Shown here piece after piece: positions 23,611-35,445 of a stretch of DNA of 64,000 bases (position 1 is the first letter of the stretch; each line of letters starts with the position of its first letter). Source of the stretch: Anthostomella pinea (lineage: Eukaryota > Ascomycota > Sordariomycetes > Xylariales > Xylariaceae). A program made the position numbers and the translations under genes. The notes under the pieces were generated by a model, which worked only from the letters and a program-made list of their open reading frames with translations, had not been told where the DNA came from and made no database searches. The stretch is from contig CAUWAG010000003.1 in the NCBI GenBank assembly GCA_963556695.1, positions 8,122,001 to 8,186,000 on the forward strand, read 5' to 3'.

Positions 23611-25544
23611 ATGTCGGGAGTAACAGCACCAGCCGCCGCACAGAAGACGGCCGGCGGGAACAACGCCTACCATAACTTCCACAACGACTTTGTCCACATC
23701 TCGGATCCCAATGAACGTCGTCGTCTTGCGCTCGCCGAGATCGACAAGGCCCCATTCGGCTGGTACCATGTCAGGTGAGCACACACCCCAAGCTCGCTTC
23801 AGCGCGAGGTTCTCCGACGGGGCGGAGGTGCTAATACAGTACACGCGCAGAGCCTGTGTTGTTGCCGGTGTCGGTTTCTTCACTGATTCCTACGACATCT
23901 TCGCTGTCAGCTTGTTGAACATAATGCTGGGAATCGTATACTTCCAGAGCAGCAAAGGCAAGCTGCCGACCTCGTCCGACAACGCCATCAAGCTCGCGAC
24001 CTCTGCCGGAACCGTCATAGGACAGCTGGGCTTCGGGTACCTCGCTGACCACGTCGGACGAAAGAAGATGTATGGTCTTGAACTTATTGTCATCATTTTT
24101 GCTACTCTTGGCCAGGCCCTCACCTCTGGCTCGCCCTCCGTCAACGTCATTGGTCTCATCATCTTCTGGCGCGTCCTACTTGGCGTAGGTATTGGAGGAG
24201 ATTACCCGCTGTCCAGTATCATCACGTCCGAGTTTGCGACTACCAGATGGCGAGGCGCGATGATGGGCGCCGTGTTCGCCATGCAGGGTATCGGCCAGCT
24301 CGTATGCGCGTTCATCATGCTATTCGTCACACTCGGCTTCAAGCAGGCTCTCTCGGCATCCCCCAGCATCGATCATTGCGACGGTTACTGCTCGATTGCC
24401 GTCGACAAGATGTGGAGGACTCTGATCGGGTTCGGTGCCGTCCCGGCTTGCATTGCGCTATACTACCGCCTGACGATTCCCGAGACACCTGTAAGTCTCT
24501 GGCGCTATCACATGGCTATCACATGCGGAACATTCCTAACACATTATCTCTATTAGCGATACACCTTCGATATCGCCCGTGACGTCGAAAAGGCCGCTGA
24601 CGACGTCAACGCCTACATGTCTGGCAAGCACGAGGGTCAGCCCGACGATATCGCCCGTATCCAGGCTCGCACTGCTGCTCAGGCACAGATAACTGTGCCC
24701 AAGGCAAGCTGGAGTGATTTCTTCCATCATTATGGGCAGCGCAAGAATGCACTGCTTCTACTTGGTACCGCCGGCTCGTGGTTCTGCCTCGACGTTGCTT
24801 GTAAGTTACCGTTATTCCCCTTTCGGCCGCTGGCAGACTTTACTAACGGGAGTTCCAGTCTATGGACTGTCCCTGAACAACGCCTCGATCCTCGAAACCA
24901 TCGGATACTCCACCAAGGGGGCCACAAGCACCTACGAGTACCTTTACAACACCGCTATTGGCAACCTGATCATTGTCCTAGCCGGCGCCGTCCCGGGCTA
25001 CTGGGTATCAGTCGCGACGCTCGACACGCTGGGCCGCAAGACCATCCAGATGGGCGGCTTTATCATCCTTACTATCCTATTTATCATCATGGGCTTTGCC
25101 TACAACAAACTCTCGGACAACGGCGGCAACGGCCTGCTGGCCATCTACGTGCTCGCGCAATTCTTCTTCAACTTCGGCCCGAACATGACGACGTTCATCG
25201 TCCCCGGCGAGGTGTTCCCGACGCGGTACCGCTCCACCTCGCACGGCATCTCGGCCGCCTCGGGCAAGATCGGGTCGATCATCGGCCAGGGCGCCATCTC
25301 GACCCTCAAGAGCCGCGGCGCTCCGAAGGGCTCCACTGCGAGCCCTTGGATGGACCACGTCCTCGAGATCTATGCGCTGTTCATGCTGCTCGGCGTCTTC
25401 ACGACGTTGTGCATTCCGGAGACTAAGCGGAAGACCCTCGAGGAGCTGTGCGGCGAGGACGACTCGGCCGTGGCGGCGCCCCGTGCGATTGTTGCCGACG
25501 AGAGTAGTGCTAGCGGCGGCAGCCATGGCAAAGACGGGCTCTGA
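23611..25544 (+). CDS. Pho84-type high-affinity inorganic phosphate:proton symporter
   Basis: Four exons: 23611-23774, 23851-24490, 24557-24800 and 24859-25544, giving 577 residues. It is a major facilitator superfamily protein with about 12 membrane segments and a central cytosolic loop of roughly 70 residues after PETP. Family signatures are GFFTDSYDIF in the first segment, GYLADHVGRKKMYG between segments 2 and 3, GGDYPLSSIITSE in segment 4, and FPTRYRSTSHG with PETKRKTLEEL near the end. It acts at the plasma membrane, importing phosphate with protons; yeast Pho84 and Neurospora PHO-5 are the reference members, and expression is normally induced by phosphate starvation. The C-terminal 40 residues are Ala/Ser-rich. 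The antisense open frames here are shadows of its GC-rich third positions. Confidence 0.94.
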
Positions 25545-25894
25545 GTCGCTATAGATGGCGCATAAGTTTCCGGCTGGAACCTCCGTTCTTTATGGCCTGT
25601 ATGAAGCAGTTGGTCGTGGAAGATCCGCAAAAGGTAGCATGTTTTGTGGCCAAAGAGGTGGCAAGGAACAGGTTGCACATGGATAATATGGCCCCAGCAT
25701 CCGGGAATGCTGTCTTCGCTGCACAATGAGTAGTATATACCCATCTGATCGATAGATTTGATATAATCATTCACCCTCTTTATCACGGTGTCTTGTATTG
25801 GACGTGACTTGCTTGCTGTTGCTCCTCGGCATACATCGGTTTGTCGTACCATAGTCCTCAGTTTGCGGGGTCAACAATGGACCTGAAGGGAGCC
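25545..25894. other. Spacer between convergent permease and DUF427 gene
   Basis: 350 bp between two facing stop codons, probably both 3' UTRs. Nothing else was recognised. Confidence 0.5.
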
Positions 25895-26433
25895 TTACAC
25901 AGTTGTCACGTCTACCTTTGTCTTGTCTAGTGTCAGGTCAGAATGCTAGCTGCTATGAGTTATGGACACACGACACTTACAGAACGCGACATAGTCCTCG
26001 AAGTGCTGCGCCTTTTCGAAGGCTGTCGGATAGTACCACGCAGCATTGGTGAGCTCTTTGTCTGCGTGACACACAACCGTACTGCGTCAGTTTCGTTCCA
26101 CTCTATCCATAAACCCGTAACCACTGATCGATCACCCAGTCTGCAAGGGCACTCAAAATAAAAATGAAACAGGGAACTGGAAAAGTAGAATAAAGAGAAA
26201 GGCAGAGACAGTAGGACATGGAGAGAAGAAATGCGATGCATACCTCCGACCTTGATGCTGTAGTAGCTCGCGTCCCCCTTCCACGGACAGTGCGTGCTCA
26301 GGTCCGTCTTGGTCAGGTACTCGGTCTTGACCGATGCGGGCGGGAAGTACACGTTGCCCTCGACGAGCTCGTAGGTGTCCGACTCGGCGACGACGGTGCC
26401 GTTGGCGGTTGCTTTGACGTGGCCCGATGGCAT
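25895..26433 (-). CDS. DUF427 family small protein
   Basis: Three exons on the minus strand: 26433-26244, 26061-25981 and 25926-25895, giving 100 residues in frame. The protein matches the DUF427 fold family: short beta-rich, with the conserved STHCPWKGDASYYS stretch in the middle and a NAAWYYPTAF block near the end. It is nearly full length for the family (about 90-120 residues). The biochemical role of the family is not established. The start at 26433 gives a normal N terminus. The last coding exon is only 32 nt including the stop. Confidence 0.9.
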
Positions 26434-27343
26434 CTTGGGGGCTGGTGGGCTGGTTTCCCTTGATGGCTGGCTTGCTGGACTGGTGATTTGGGCGTTTGGA
26501 TGTATCGGAAACGAGGGGAGCGATGGTTACTGGGCTATTGAAATGGAGTTTCTCTTGGATCGTGTGTGTACTTCTTTCAAGTGAGTAGACTTGGTTGGAA
26601 TTATCAGATGTATGCTGTATTATTCAGCAACTACCTTCGCTAAGTATGTGGATTTCAAATCACATGTCTACTTGGTATTTGTAGGCATGAAATCCGGGGT
26701 ATGCGGGGTCTCCTGCTGGTCGGAATTGAACCAGACTGGTGAGCCTTGCTATACGTATACCACACATATAAGAGGTGCAATCTGATGAAGCTATCATCAA
26801 GAATTAATGTGATGACCAGTAACTCTAAGCTTGCTTGAGAGGAATATTTTGAGGTATCGGAGTGCTGGCAACCTGAGTTTAGGAGTATATGTACAGTATG
26901 AATAGAGAATCTAGACTGTGACGTTGTCCTCTAATTGCGGGTGCACTACAGTGCGAGAGTCTCGGCAAATAATGGTGAAGTCATTTCCAAGGCTGCTGCT
27001 CGCCATCCATTTCCCCGATGGCCGAGATATCTCCACTGCCCCACGATTCATCTCCAGGAAACGAGGGCCCGATGAACCGTTGATTATTGCCGAGCGCTAA
27101 ACTGACTCGAGCTTCCCGCCGGCAAACTCAAGCTCGGCTTTCAACGTCTTGTGAGGAACCTCAAGTGGCGACAATTCCGCTTGTGCGCCTTCCTTTATCG
27201 ATTCCGGTAGTCCGGACCGTTGCATCGCTTTTTCTTGTTGCGCGATACCTGTCCACTTCCTGCGGTACTCACGTGAGGATTGGTTCTCGAGACACATCGA
27301 CATTACCAGCTCAACGAAATTAGAACTGTCGAGGTCGTTCACG
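26434..27343. other. Divergent intergenic region upstream of DUF427 and cytochrome b2
   Basis: 910 bp between two divergent start codons. It is AT-richer in its left half. No supported gene or RNA was recognised; it presumably holds both promoters. Confidence 0.5.
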
Positions 27344-29065
27344 ATGGTGCTCTCCGGAGTTGAGGTTTCCAAGCACGACAGCAAGGAGACTTGCTGGGTC
27401 GTGATCCATGTATGCCACCTCATGAGATCAGCTGGCGTTTATCCTAACTCTATGGAAGGGCAAAGCGTTTGATGTGACGGAATTCTTGCCCGGTTAGTAC
27501 TGTCACCTTGGTATTTGATGTTCACGGACATCCCAAGCTGATGAGATTTTAAGAACATCCGGGTGGGATGAACATCATCCTGAAATACGCGGTGAGTATT
27601 ACTACATCGGGTGTCCCGTGGAATAAGAGACTGACATGGGACGATGAAGGGCAAAGATGCCACTGCCGAGTTTGAGCCTATTCACCCCCCTGACACATTG
27701 GACAAGTATCTCGACAAGTCCAAGCATTTAGGTCTTGTGGATATGAACACAGTTGTCAAGGCGGAGGAGGAGGAAGACCCGGAGGAGGCAGATCGTCTGC
27801 AACGCGTCGAGGACAAGCCCCTGTTATCGCAATGTTACAACTTGATGGACTTCGAGGCGGTGGCCAAGAACACTATGAAGAGAGGTGCATGGGGTTACTA
27901 CTCGAGCGCTGCGGATGACGAGATAGTATGTGCTCTCCTCGATGTTATAGCGAAGCTGTGAGGTTGTCTCACTGATCATCCCGTCTAGACACTGCGAGAG
28001 AACCACGAGGCATACCACAGGATATGGTTCAGGCCCAAGATACTGGTGGATGTCAAGGAGATCGACACCTCAACAACCATGCTGGGCACTAAAGTCGACA
28101 TACCGTTCTATGTCACGGCAACAGCTTTGGGAAAGCTCGGACACCCCGAGGGAGAAGTCGTGCTCACGAGGGCGGCGAGGAAGCACAACGTGGTGCAGAT
28201 GATCCCGACACTAGCCTCATGTTCTTTCGACGAGATCATGGACGCCGCCAAGGGAGACCAGGTACAATGGATGCAGCTCTACGTCAACCAGGACCGGGCC
28301 ATCACAGAGCGCCTCGTCAAACACGCCGAGAAGCGAGGGTGCAAAGCCCTGTTCATCACCGTCGACGCGCCGCAACTGGGAAGGCGAGAGAAGGACATGC
28401 GCGCCAAGTTCACAGACCAGGGTTCCAGCGTGCAGTCCGGCCAGACGACGGACACCTCGCAGGGCGCCGCGCGCGCCATATCGTCCTTCATCGACCCGGC
28501 GCTCTCGTGGAAGGACATCCCGTGGTTCCAGTCCATCACCAAGATGCCCATCATCCTCAAGGGCGTGCAGCGGGTCGAGGACGTGCTGAGGGCGGTTGAC
28601 GCGGGCGTGCAGGGCGTGGTGCTGTCGAACCACGGCGGGCGGCAGCTCGACTTCGCGCCCTCGGCCGTCGAGGTGCTGGCCGAGACCATGCCCGTGCTGC
28701 GCAACCTGAGGCTCGACCGCAAGATCGAGGTCTTCGTCGACGGCGGCGTGCGCCGCGCCACCGACATCATCAAGGCGCTGTGTCTGGGCGCCCGGGGAGT
28801 CGGCATCGGTCGCCCCTTTTTGTATGCCATGTCGGCGTACGGCGACGAGGGCGTCGACCGCGCCATGCAGCTGCTCCGCGAGGAGATGGAGATGAACATG
28901 CGCCTCATCGGGTGCACGAGCGTCGACCAGCTTAATCCGGGTCTGGTCGATGTGAGGAATCTGGGCGCCCATGTCACGGGCGTGCCGACGGACAACTTGG
29001 GCCGCAAGGTGTATGATCCGCTTGTCACGCCGGCGTGGAAGCCGCCCAAGTCGTCAAAGCTGTGA
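27344..29065 (+). CDS. Cytochrome b2-type FMN alpha-hydroxyacid dehydrogenase with C-terminal SKL
   Basis: Five exons: 27344-27409, 27459-27492, 27554-27591, 27650-27925 and 27989-29065, giving 496 residues. An N-terminal cytochrome b5 domain (about residues 1-80) carries HPGG and a second His in the IHPP context, the two haem ligands. The flavin-binding (beta/alpha)8 barrel follows, with QLYVN, the FITVDAPQLGRREKDMR segment, and the active-site SNHGGRQLD motif, where the His acts as base, then DGGVRRATD and GIGRPFLY. Yeast cytochrome b2 oxidises L-lactate in the mitochondrial intermembrane space and needs a long presequence. Here there is none, and the protein ends in -Ser-Lys-Leu, a canonical peroxisomal PTS1. 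The substrate could be L-lactate or another 2-hydroxy acid. The upstream exons were found by splice phase and the conserved b5 motif. Confidence 0.93.
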
Positions 29066-30113
29066 AGGGAGCGCGTGGAACGAGAGGAGAGCACATAATT
29101 GGTTGTGGAGCGAACATGTCGGGCATTTCTATGTACAGGTGGTAAAGTAGCATATGAATGTTGGAAGAGGAGTCGCAGGTGGTGTACGTGATGCTTACTT
29201 CTTGCAGATATCGTGACCCGACAAGCTGATCAGTCGACCCCTATGAATCACCTTGCAGGCAGGGCATGTAGGGCATGCAAGGTTATATGTTGAAACAAGA
29301 CCAAAAACAATCACCTAGTGAGGTGAAAACTGATGGGGTGTGGATTGGCTCAGTTATACAAGCAATTGATTACGGAGTAGACACATTAGAGATTAGGCGG
29401 CAAGTCGGGCTGAACTCTTTTTGTTTGGGTTATGCGTTCTTAACATGGTGATGTTGCTCTTCTCTTTTTTTACTATTTCCCCCCGGTTTCCTCTTGACTG
29501 TGCCGGGTCCCAAAATACACACGGGGCTTCCTTGCAGTTGCTCACTTACTCAGGCAGCAACGTCAACCTGCCCCCTCCCCTCTCTCACACCCCCCTATGC
29601 AAGAGCAATACGACCTGCACTGAGCTAAGCATCATAGGATGTACAAATCCCCTTATAGACGCGGCATAGGGTCATCATGTATGCATGATACTGGCATCAA
29701 AACATCGCTGAAGAAACCAGAAACAAGCTATGACCGCACTCGCTCGTCCCGCTGCCTCAAGACTGGCTCGAGACAACGCTGTGTACGGCTGTGCTACCTG
29801 AGAAAGGCAGTACCCAACTACCTACGCTGATTGGACTCATAATGTTAGTCGCTCCCCGAAAGTCCAAACGCAAAGAAAATCAACAAAACAATGCGTCGTC
29901 ATGGGTAAAATGAGTCATAAAACCTGAACACGCCCCTTTAAACCCTCCTGTCCCATCTTGATTGACTTTGCATCCATAAGGCTAGTCCTTCATATTCCCA
30001 TCTAGCCTATTAACCTCGAAATCCCGACCTGGACTCCGTTCCCCCCTATTCCAAGGACTTATCTGGCGCCACACACACCCCTGACCCCCAAAACCTCTAC
30101 GCCCACCCACATC
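29066..30113. other. Spacer between convergent genes, nothing recognised
   Basis: 1 kb between the cytochrome b2 stop and the 3' end of the ankyrin pseudogene. Pyrimidine-rich runs occur at 29450-29600. No gene. Confidence 0.5.
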
Positions 30114-32500
30114 CTAAACGGATAGATCACTAGGGGGTATTTCGGGTCCCCCTCCTGTGTTGTTGTCGTCGTCGAGATCCAGGTTCGCGTTCGCGGTGGT
30201 CGCGTTGACGTCCACCTGGCATGAAGAAGTGCCCCAACGAGGGCGCCCGGCGAGTGCGAATCGGCGCAGCGTACTAAACGTAGAAGGAAGATCCTCGCCG
30301 GACTCTAATACAAAGGCCGTAGAGGCCCCATTGTCCAGGAGGAACAAAAAGACAGCTGTGTCAAGGTCGGGAACGGGTGCCTCGTACAGGCTTTCCGTCC
30401 TGCCTCTCTACATGGAAAAAATACCTGCCGCTGATCTCGAGGAGGAATTCGAGACAGTGGAATGCGTCAAATCCGACCAGCTTGCAGATCAGTCCCATGG
30501 CGCCCAGGCTGTCTCTATACGAGGTGAGGTAGTCGTTTTCAGCAAGAACCTCCCCTGGTCCCCGTCTCGAGAAGTTTCTGACAGAGACCCAGATTCGCCG
30601 CGTCGAGGGCGCCTTGGGAAAGGGAGACGACCGTCCGACTCGCGCAAAGTGACATCCGCGCCTAGTTCGAGCAGGGTTGTCAGTGCAGCGTGGTGACGGT
30701 CGCCGTATTGTTCCAGGCCGCAGAGGAGGTGCAGCAGCGTGGAGTCGTCGTCGTGGATCCTCGTGTTGATATCTGCGCCCTGCTGAACGAGGAACCTCAG
30801 CATGTCCACGATCTTCGGCTCGTTGTTGAGGTTGTGCAGACAGGCATACATCAAGACCGTTCTGTCCGTCTTGATCGCGGGACGAGATATCCGCCCCGGC
30901 CGCGACTAGTGCTTCCAAGACGGGAAGCAGAGAGTTCTGAGCAGCGTAGGCCAGCGGTGTGTGCCGCTGATAGTCAAGCGCGCCGACGTCGGCGCCTGCG
31001 GCTATGAGCCTCGCGATGGCCGTGAGACGCCTGCCCTCCTACGCCGACTTCCATGCGCGATTGTAGTCGCGAGGGTCGACCGTGACACGGCAACAGACGT
31101 GCAAAGGAGTGAACTGTAGCTCTCCGATGACGCAGTTGACATCGGCTCCGAGACCGATCAGTTGACGGCATCGTCGTATCTCCCATGCCAGCACGCTTCG
31201 AGAAGAGTAGTCGCGCCGCCGCCGAGGTCGACGTTGATATTGGCACCTCTACTCAACAGGTAGGGCACCACGTCATCGAAATTGCCTGCGCCGAACAAAT
31301 ATGCCAGCGGAGTCTGGCCGATGTCGTCCTCGACATCCACTTCTGACTGGTAGCCGTCTTCTAGTAGGTGACGAACGAGCGTGCCGAATCCACGGTGGGA
31401 TGCCAGATGGAGGGCTGTAACCCCTTTCCATCTACCTCTTACCCCAGAAGCAGGTTCTCTTTGGGCTTCACGTGATGATGAGCTATGCGCACCCGTCCCA
31501 GTATTGTCATCAAACCCAGGTCCAGTAGGTGATGATACCTCAAGAAAAGGCGACGCCCCACGACGTAAAAGCAGCCGGGCGACAGACTCATGCCCGTGAC
31601 AAATAGCAATAAGCAAGGGCGTGGCCGGCGCCATCGTCGGCCTCCTGCCCTCCTCCTCAGCCCACAGGTCCTCGACACGAACAGCACCCATCCCACCCGT
31701 CCGATTCGGCCCGTAGACATCATCTGCCCAGACACCGAAGCTAACGTTGCCGCACTCGCAAAAGCCATCCGAGCTGGCATTGACATCGGCGCCGTTCGCA
31801 ATGAGCAATTCGACCGTCCGCTCATCGCCGCCCAGGGCAGCGGCGTGCAGCGCCGTCCAGTAGATCGTGGCATTCCGCGGGTCCACCACATACATGTCGG
31901 CTCGCCTGTCGATGCGGGGATGGGCATAGTCGAGCCGTCATCGCCATCGTCCTCCTTCTTGTAATACTTGGTGAAGCAACAACAAGCTGGCGGCCCCTCC
32001 ACCACACCTACCTCCAGCTCGCAGTCATCATCGTCGTCCAGCGACGCGTCATCAAACCAATTAACCCAATCCGCCCCCTCAAGCGGACAATCCCTCCGCG
32101 CACTCGGCGAGGTCCGTTTGAGATACCGGAAAAGCCGTCTTCGTCGGCGGAGCACCGGCAGCTCTGCCTCGCTCGCGTACTCGCCGGTGAAGACGCGCCT
32201 CCGGAAGCGGCCGGCCTCGAGCCGGAGCCGCGACAGGATATAGTACCACGGACGGCCGACGTCGACGCCGGCGTCGATGAGCTGCTGGAGCGTCCGCGCG
32301 GCGCCCGACTGCGCGGCCGCGTACAGCGTATAGCTGTGCTCGTCCCGGGCCTCGAGGTCGTAGAGGACGGGGTTGGCGTAGGCGTAGTGCCGCCGGTTCG
32401 TCGCGTCGAGGGCAGCGAGGCTGTCCTTGTGGTGTGGACCACCCAGGCTGGCGATTACCTGGAGGAGGACCTCGGGTGGGAGGTGGGCTATGGATGCCAT
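30114..32500 (-). pseudogene. F-box-like / ankyrin-repeat gene, disrupted in its 3' half
   Basis: The 5' part is intact: exon 32500-31968, a 62-nt intron, then an exon from 31905. It encodes an F-box-like start (HLPPEVLLQVIASLGG) and ankyrin repeats with the TALHAAALGG, TPLLIAICHGHESVARLLLRRGA and TALHLASHRG signatures. The frame then stops near 31160, yet ankyrin-like sequence continues in other frames. Clear repeats resume at 31155-30870, interrupted by TAG at 31041-31039; the frame changes near 30860 and again near 30610, and the tail at 30347-30114 is in yet another frame relative to a possible intron at about 30370-30430. At least three small indels plus one nonsense codon make a pseudogene the simplest reading. 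Unrecognised introns could remove some lesions but not the TAG-containing ankyrin repeat. F-box proteins normally recruit substrates to SCF ubiquitin ligases. Confidence 0.65.
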
Positions 32501-33402
32501 TGTGGTGGTGGTTTGATGGCAAGGCTTGATACTAACACCCTCAGTAGTAGGCAAGTTAGTCGTACTTGTAGGCAACAAACAGGGTACCTACCTTGAATAT
32601 CTCAAAATGTGTCATAAGTGCCTAGGTCGAGGAGGTGCCATGCATAAGGCGAAATTGGTTGGGGCTAGACCTCTGTGTGGCGCAGCTAAACCTCCTTCTC
32701 AAAAGCCGATCATCCCTCACTCTCCGAGAGCGAAGCTCTTTGAATGCAGTAAACTGCCCCTGGAGGTTGAGTGAAACAGGCGATACAAGACCTCAATATC
32801 CATCCATTTACAACCCCGTCGAAATAGACGCTTACCAGCCGACCAAGCAGCATACACACTAAAAGAAGACAAGGTGTCAGATAGTGCACAGAAAAAGGCA
32901 AGACAAACGCAGGCCTCGATTCGACCTCTCGCGAGAGAAGGAAGAAAACACTATATATATCCATTACAATGACCCACAAGAAATGATGAATACCCTGAGG
33001 GAGCCAGCTCTGCACAAACAGAAAAGGCCCTATGCCAGTCCAGTACCCGTTGCATTGTATGCATGCTCCAAGAACGCCGTTTGCCATGCCTTCCGCCGTA
33101 TCTCCGAACCTGCTCCCATGACTTCATCCTAGCTCTGCTGGATTGGCCAACGACCTCACTGAAAGACCGCGAACCGAACAGCGATAACCCCTCTGTCCAT
33201 GCAAGAGGCCGATATCGAGTGTCTATACGATGATGACGCGAGAGAGAAGTGCCGTTGCAGGGTCCGGCCCGTCTCTTTCCTCTATGCTCTCATTCCACGA
33301 TGCTCGCCTCCCGGAACCCCATCTCTACACGCCCAAGTCAACAGCCGAAAGTCGTAGTTCGTCCTGTATGCCGAGCAAGCCTTCCCCGCCTCCCGACCGT
33401 CT
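32501..33402. other. Region between the ankyrin pseudogene start and the Rab-like 3' end
   Basis: 900 bp holding the presumed promoter of the ankyrin gene and the 3' UTR of the Rab-like gene. Small open frames on both strands show no recognisable protein. Confidence 0.5.
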
Positions 33403-34522
33403 TCAGCAGCACCTCCGGCCCCTCTTATGGTCCTCGATCCGGTTCTGCTGCTGCTGCGCGCCCCCGTTCGCCCCCGCGTTCTCGACCGTGACAGCGGGCG
33501 AGAAGTTAGGCGAGAACAACCAGCTCCTGCGGTCCCTTCCAACGCGGAAGCTGCCGCGCGGGTTGACACCACCATCAAAATAGCCTGACGCGGCCGATTC
33601 CATGCCCGAGTCGTACCCCCCGGGCGTGAGGAGCCCGCCGCCACCACCGGGCGTCGCCGTCGCCGCCAGGATCGCCTGCTGCATCAGCCGGTTCTGCTCG
33701 ACGAGCTTGCGCGTCACCACGCGGAACACCTCCTCGACGCCCTCGCCGCTCTCGGCGCTGATCTCGTGGCACGCGTCCCAGCCGGCCTCCTGGCCCCAGA
33801 ACCCGCTGCTCCGCTTGCTACTCGGGCTGCGGGGTTCTGGTGCTCCACTCGTCGACGCCCCCGGTGTCATTCCCGTCGAGTTCCACGTATGCATGTTCGA
33901 GGACCCGCCGCCGCCGCCGCCCATCATACCGCCCGACTGCTGCTGCGTGACGCCGAGGCCCGACGCCGACGGTGTCGCGGTCGGCGGCGGCGTGGAACCC
34001 AGGCCTGGCGCGAGGTTCTCGGCTACGTATGCTATGCAGCGCTCGAAGGGGACTTCGCGTCGGGTCGGGTCGCGCGCGACGATGTCGGCTTTGGTGCCCA
34101 CGACGTGCAGCACGATGTCGGGAGGCAGGTTGCGCCGCAGCTCCGTGAGCCAGATGCCCATCTCGGCGAAGGACTGCGCGTCCGTTATCGAGTAGCAGAG
34201 GATGCAGGCGTTCGCGCCGCGGTAGTAGAGTCGTGATATCGAGCGGAATCGTTCCTGGCCGGCTGGTTTTTCGTCTGCAGGTCAGCGTCTTTCTTATGCG
34301 TGTAGTAGGTAGCAATAAAGGGATCGCACCTGTGTCCCATATCTGTAACCGTACAACGGTATCTGTGTCGGTGTCGATGACCCGTTTCGTCATGAAGCTC
34401 GCGCCGACGGTCGACGTCGTCTGCGCCGGGGTCCAGGCGCCCTTGCAGTACCGCGTTACCAGTGACGTCTTGCCGACGCCCTGCGAGCCGAGGACGACTA
34501 TCTTGGCCTCGAGCGCAGACAT
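33403..34522 (-). CDS. Rab-like small GTPase with a long internal insert
   Basis: Two exons on the minus strand: 34522-34330 and 34262-33403, giving 350 residues. The G1 loop GSQGVGKTS (about residues 12-20), the switch region with TVGASF, the G3 WDTAGQERF (formed across the splice) and a G5 ISAESG are all present. The C terminus ends in RGRRCC, a double-cysteine geranylgeranylation site as in Rabs. The switch sequence is closest to Rab5/Rab22-type members. Two features are odd: the G4 motif reads TKAD instead of NKxD, and a Gly/Ser/Pro-rich insert of about 70 residues lies between G4 and G5, followed by another long low-complexity tail. That makes it far longer than the usual 200-220 residues. 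It probably acts in endosomal or Golgi traffic, but the exact Rab subfamily is uncertain. Confidence 0.88.
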
Positions 34523-35445
34523 GATGTAGAGCGGTGTAGGTGTATTATTAGAAAAGTAGCTCAGAGAGCAGGTAGCTATTGGTAAAATAGAAGCGCAAAA
34601 AGGTCGGTCGGTGGATTCGATGGCGGGTGTACAAGTAGAAAGTACAATGCTGCAAGCGGAGGAGTGGCAGCTGCGTGTGAAGTGCTCGGTTCGCGCCGAG
34701 GCTGCAGCTGGTTGATTCACCGCTCGAGATTCGACGACGGAATGGGGGACTCGAGGATCGTCATGCTCGTGCTCGAAAGCGGAATTGAATTTCTGCGATG
34801 CGGTGTGGGAGGGGACGCACCTCAGCCGTCGAGGATGGGGGTACACCCGTACACAGTAGGACTGTCGATTATTGGCCGGGCAGATATGGGATTTCAGGCA
34901 ATCGCGATCAGATGCGCATGCACAATCACACAATGCAATGCACCGGATCTGGGCATCGGGCGCGCGATGATGGTTCTGCAGCAGGGGTCCTATACGATAT
35001 CCGAAAGGGCAGGTCCGAATATCACAGAAGTTGAAAGCAGCACCGACGACTCATTGCTGACTGCGGGGAGCTGGAAGTTATTATTCTGTCCAGCACTTCG
35101 CAGGTCATGTTATCAACAGATCAATAGAGGGGCATCCGATCCGATAAGAGGCGCTGATGGGATTATCCTCGCATTTTGGTCATGTTCCGAATCAAAATTC
35201 AAGAGAACGTTTCATGTCAATCACGTGGGATCAGAGACGGCGCCCGCCTGACCGTTTCAGTCTGACAACCGGCTGCTTGGTAACTTTTAGCCTCCATAAC
35301 CACATCACCAAACGCAGGTGCAGATAGTAGTTGCGACTTGGTTGGGATTTCTTCATGATGCATCTATCATCTTCTCATATCTCAACATTCCCGTGTCTCT
35401 CTCACTGTCCTCTATCTACGTCTTCTCTCCAATGCTGTCTGTCCA
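34523..35445. other. Promoter region of the Rab-like gene and 3' flank of SLH1
   Basis: 920 bp. The minus-strand frame upstream of the Rab start is open but lacks protein character. A CACGTG lies at 35222-35227. No gene was recognised. Confidence 0.5.

Noticed and set aside
25077..25526. Minus-strand open frame opposite the permease
   Set aside because: Antisense shadow of a GC-rich membrane-protein exon.
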